From Elizabethkingia miricola (GTDB lineage Bacteria > Bacteroidota > Bacteroidia > Flavobacteriales > Weeksellaceae), in NCBI RefSeq assembly GCF_001675285.1, contig NZ_LSGQ01000026.1, positions 22,866 through 86,865 of the forward strand: a DNA stretch of 64,000 bases, written 5' to 3'. This document shows, in pieces, positions 62,030-64,000 of the stretch (positions are counted from its first letter, which is position 1; each line of letters opens with the position of its first letter). Made by a program: the position numbers and the translations under genes. The notes beneath the pieces are model-generated. The model did not search any database, was not told the DNA's origin, and saw only the letters and a program-made list of their open reading frames with translations.

Positions 62030-62626
62030 TTACTCACCGCATAAAGCACCACCATTTTCGAAAATTTCTTGGTAGGTGTTTTTACTTATATTATAATTAC
62101 CTGCCAAAGCTTGATCAATAAACAAAATCGCACATTTTATTTGTTTTTCTGAATAAAGAGAATTGTATTTTTTTATGTCAGAGATAAAAACATCTTTCTG
62201 AGTGAATGTCTTATTGTTAAATAATTGTTGGTTATTTTCATCAACATTTAGCGCCTTATTTTCTCTATGAGAATCTACATATTCAATACAAAAATTTCGA
62301 GCGCCATCCCATATTTCCTCATAAGTCTTATTGCGAAGATTATATTTATCTTTCCTAGCATTGCCTATCAATCTTCCTGCACAATCTGCTTCATATTCGG
62401 TAGGAATGTATAAGCCTTCTAAAATAACCTTTTTTAAATCAGCTATAAATACATTCTCATTTACAAATTTTTTATTCATGTAATTATCCAGTATACTTTG
62501 CTCTTTTTTAGTCAGTTTACGAGTCATTAACATTTCTGCTAAAGCATCTTCTTCAGGGGTTAGTTTTTGAGCATAGGAAGTAATAAAAACAAGCAAAATA
62601 CTTGAAATTAGTAATATTTTTTTCAT
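62030..62626 (-). CDS. Secreted phage-borne protein with two repeats, unknown
   Basis: A 198-residue exported protein starting at ATG 62626 (MKKILLISSILLVFITSYAQ signal peptide); 16 upstream residues are open but carry no signal. Two repeats are seen: VFIADLKKVILEG ... CAGRLIGNARKDKYNLRNKTYEEIWDGARNFC (about 58-118) and VFISDIKKYNSL ... CAILFIDQALAGNYNISKNTYQEIFENGGALC (about 145-197). Each has two Cys about 30 apart, suited to disulfides. It is not needed for virions and may be a lysogenic-conversion gene. It ends at a terminator. Confidence 0.6.
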   Translation of the reverse strand: MKKILLISSILLVFITSYAQKLTPEEDALAEMLMTRKLTKKEQSILDNYMNKKFVNENVFIADLKKVILEGLYIPTEYEADCAGRLIGNARKDKYNLRNKTYEEIWDGARNFCIEYVDSHRENKALNVDENNQQLFNNKTFTQKDVFISDIKKYNSLYSEKQIKCAILFIDQALAGNYNISKNTYQEIFENGGALCGE

Positions 62627-62651
62627 TCTGAATTTTCTTAATAAAACAAAT

Positions 62652-62852
62652 TTAATTATTTGTGAGATACCCAAACCATAAAATGTCTGCTAAATTAATA
62701 ACACCATCTTTTTTGAGGTTAAAATAAATAGTATTACCTTCTCTCTTATATTTCCAATTTCTTAGAATAGCAGCTCCCATATGGCCATTCTTTAAGTGTG
62801 TAACGATATCATTAATGATTGATTCTGACTGGCTGATTTTAAATTCTTTCAT
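62652..62852 (-). CDS. Small phage protein, unknown
   Basis: A 66-residue protein from ATG 62852 (MKEFKISQSESIINDIVTHLKNGHMG); a longer frame to 62960 overlaps the upstream gene and is less likely. It ends WFGYLTNN. Helical start and strand-rich middle (NTIYFNLKKDGVINL) suggest a small DNA- or protein-binding fold, but I recognise no family. Confidence 0.5.
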   Translation of the reverse strand: MKEFKISQSESIINDIVTHLKNGHMGAAILRNWKYKREGNTIYFNLKKDGVINLADILWFGYLTNN

Positions 62853-62917
62853 AATAATGTATAATTTTAAAACAAATATATTTTGATAGAAAATTATTTC
62901 CTTACGGATAACCGTAA

Positions 62918-63247
62918 TTATTGTAATTTCTGGTGCAAATCGCCAGTAATTAACCTCCAAACATTCTCTTCATAACTACTATAAGTAAATTCAAAAAGGA
63001 TATAAAACTCTGTCAGAAACCACCAAAGAGCATACGCTTTATAATAAGGAAGCTTCAATTTAAATGGTTTAGAAGACAATCGTTTGTCTACTGCTTTTTT
63101 TAATAATGTTTCTCTTAACTCCCAGCAGATCACAAACGAGCTTTTTTGCTGCCTACCTTGATTAGCAAAATTGAGAGTATCTAAAATAGCCATCATGTTA
63201 TTAATGGCTATTAGCTGTGAATTATCGATAACTATAGTTACTTTCAT
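62918..63247 (-). CDS. Phage protein, unknown
   Basis: A 109-residue protein: MKVTIVIDNSQLIAINNMMAILDTL at the start, and SKPFKLKLPYYKAYALWWFLTEFYILFEF near 58-86 as an amphipathic helical part. No motif is recognised. Its ATG overlaps the stop of the previous gene by one base, so it belongs to the minus-strand accessory run that comes from the unseen side of the prophage. Confidence 0.55.
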   Translation of the reverse strand: MKVTIVIDNSQLIAINNMMAILDTLNFANQGRQQKSSFVICWELRETLLKKAVDKRLSSKPFKLKLPYYKAYALWWFLTEFYILFEFTYSSYEENVWRLITGDLHQKLQ

Positions 63248-63711
63248 TAGTTCTTAGAAGGAAAAGGTAATTTGTTTTTATGATACCACTCCCATGTTCC
63301 TGGTATTTTTGAAGCCTCATCATATTTAGATCTCATACTTTTGAACTGCTTAATCAAAGCTTCAAATTCTTCTAATTTATAGGCAGGAAGAGGCTTTTTT
63401 AGTACACTTCTTTTTATCATGAAGTTATTGAAAGGTTTCCAGTCCCCAGGATCATGTATACCCATGTATTGAGCTTCTTTTAAAATAATAGCTCTATAAT
63501 CTCTATAAACTATACTATTAGCTAATTTTTCAAAAGGATCCGGAGGAGCAGGCTTAGGGAATAATTGACCATATAGGCTTTCAATCTCACTCGTGGTCAT
63601 TTCTTCCAGATCTGTTGTTCTGCGAGTATGCAACCAGACTGATTGGCCGATGGCAAATTTGCCGAACTTCCGGATCATGTCGTCTTTCATCTGTTGTACA
63701 TTCGTTTTCAT
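63247..63711 (-). CDS. Phage protein, unknown
   Basis: A 154-residue protein from ATG 63711 (MKTNVQQMKDDMIRKFG); upstream only a TTG at 63741 is in frame. The middle part LFPKPAPPDPFEKLANSIVYRDYRA and the end PGTWEWYHKNKLPFPSKN are distinctive but belong to no family that I can name. It overlaps the upstream gene by 125 bases in another frame, so its true start may be further inside (63690 or later). Confidence 0.5.
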   Translation of the reverse strand: MKTNVQQMKDDMIRKFGKFAIGQSVWLHTRRTTDLEEMTTSEIESLYGQLFPKPAPPDPFEKLANSIVYRDYRAIILKEAQYMGIHDPGDWKPFNNFMIKRSVLKKPLPAYKLEEFEALIKQFKSMRSKYDEASKIPGTWEWYHKNKLPFPSKN

Positions 63712-63868
63712 ATTCTGTAAGTGTTTTTTTATATTCTTCAATAGTTTGCTCCCGGAATATTTCCACCAGTTCCAAAAGCTGCTGCAGGGAAGGCTTTAAG
63801 TTTTCCGGAGCATTTAAATAGTCTTTAAACGCCATTTTTAGCAACTCTAAAAACTGGATATCATTCAT
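63587..63868 (-). CDS. Small phage protein, unknown
   Basis: A 93-residue frame: MNDIQFLELLKMAFKDYLNAPENL and SLQQLLELVEIFREQTIEEYKKTL are helical and believable. The last 40 residues are Arg/His/Asn-rich and lie within the next gene in another frame. The ATG overlaps the TGA of the zinc-ribbon gene upstream (ATGA). The long overlap could be real, or a frameshift could join the two genes. Confidence 0.5.
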   Translation of the reverse strand: MNDIQFLELLKMAFKDYLNAPENLKPSLQQLLELVEIFREQTIEEYKKTLTEYENECTTDERRHDPEVRQICHRPISLVAYSQNNRSGRNDHE

Positions 63869-63981
63869 TTTTCATAAATTTTAAAACAACCGGGACAATA
63901 ATCATGTTTCTTCAGGTCAAAGACCCATCCACAATGCGGGCAGGTTCTCCATATCTCGTGATTAAAAAAAATATATTTCAT
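63865..63981 (-). CDS. Zinc-ribbon mini-protein (38 residues)
   Basis: Read on the minus strand from ATG 63981 to TGA 63865: MKYIFFNHEIWRTCPHCGWV, then FDLKKHDYCPGCFKIYEK. Two CxxC pairs (CPHC at 14-17, CPGC at 29-32) make a zinc ribbon. The stop overlaps the next ATG (ATGA). Small zinc ribbons of this kind are frequent in phage early regions; Mu Com is a larger example. The function is unknown. Confidence 0.6.
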   Translation of the reverse strand: MKYIFFNHEIWRTCPHCGWVFDLKKHDYCPGCFKIYEK

Positions 63982-64000
63982 TGTTCCCAGGAGCGGAATC

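Larger units (their letters stand above)
37324..64000. mobile_element. Mu-like transposable prophage (structural half, right end in window)
   Basis: From about 37.4 kb to beyond the window the genes are those of a Mu-type myophage. They include a D12 DNA methylase at the end, tail fibres, baseplate, tape measure, tube, sheath, capsid, ClpP-like protease, gp28-like terminase, gp36-like, DUF935 portal, Mu F-like minor head protein and gpG. The host side must lie between 37324 and about 37473, because DUF4932 is intact. The exact terminus cannot be proven, since the other end and the 5-bp target duplication are outside the window. MuA/MuB-type genes are not visible. Confidence 0.88.

Noticed and set aside
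37324..64000. Pyocin-like tail particle instead of a phage
   Set aside because: Capsid, protease, portal and both terminase genes are present, so a full phage genome is indicated.
1..64000. CRISPR arrays and insertion sequences
   Set aside because: No regularly spaced repeats and no transposase frames were seen on either strand.

Overview
The window looks like a low-GC Bacteroidota chromosome, most likely a flavobacterium of the Elizabethkingia/Chryseobacterium group. The signs are a SusC/SusD pair, PorT-type and DUF6268 outer-membrane barrels, DUF6705 and DUF4932 proteins, promoter boxes of the TAnnTTTG type, and few Shine-Dalgarno sites. The genus is an inference from gene content; no rRNA is present to settle it.

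Host part (1 to about 37.4 kb). Positions 141-9299 form a catabolic block. prpBCD (methylcitrate cycle) ends at a strong hairpin and is followed by a five-gene valine-degradation operon (mmsA, isobutyryl-CoA dehydrogenase, 3-hydroxyisobutyryl-CoA hydrolase, mmsB, enoyl-CoA hydratase). Together they run from isobutyryl-CoA through propionyl-CoA to pyruvate plus succinate. queH (tRNA queuosine) follows. From 10 to 19.5 kb lie envelope and accessory genes: a metal-binding-type lipoprotein, a GT32 glycosyltransferase, a barnase-like lipoprotein RNase with no barstar beside it, a degenerate GIY-YIG protein, two AraC regulators, a beta-helix secreted protein and several outer-membrane proteins. From 19.5 to 24.3 kb is a very AT-rich stretch of poorly conserved genes that stops at a tRNA-Arg(CCU). 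From 24.4 to 31 kb are an SRPBCC protein and a SusC-SusD-calcineurin phosphoesterase operon. From 31.3 to 37.3 kb are a histidine kinase and sigma-54 response regulator, divergent from an HlyD-type adaptor and a DUF4932 metalloprotease-like gene. Two tandem enhancer-like sites and a sigma-54-like promoter lie between the divergent units.

Prophage part (about 37.4 kb to beyond 64 kb). This is the structural half of a Mu-like, contractile-tailed transposable phage. A D12-class DNA adenine methylase lies at the host-proximal end. Minus-strand genes follow for tail fibres, baseplate, holin, tape measure, frameshifted tail chaperone, tube, sheath, a candidate u-spanin, amidase, capsid and ClpP-like protease-scaffold. 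A plus-strand block (55.5-61.8 kb) encodes small and large terminase, gp36-like protein, DUF935 portal, Mu F-like minor head protein with a nuclease-like C-terminus, gpG-like morphogenesis protein and a probable tail terminator. The two blocks diverge from a remarkably symmetrical control region at 55379-55520. From 61.8 kb small minus-strand accessory genes lead out of the window. The transposase end is not visible.

The most unusual signals are the near-palindromic divergent late promoter, two structured RNA candidates in phage intergenic gaps (38369-38466 plus strand, 60663-60718 minus strand), the nuclease-like extension on the minor head protein, the u-spanin candidate, and the orphan exported barnase.
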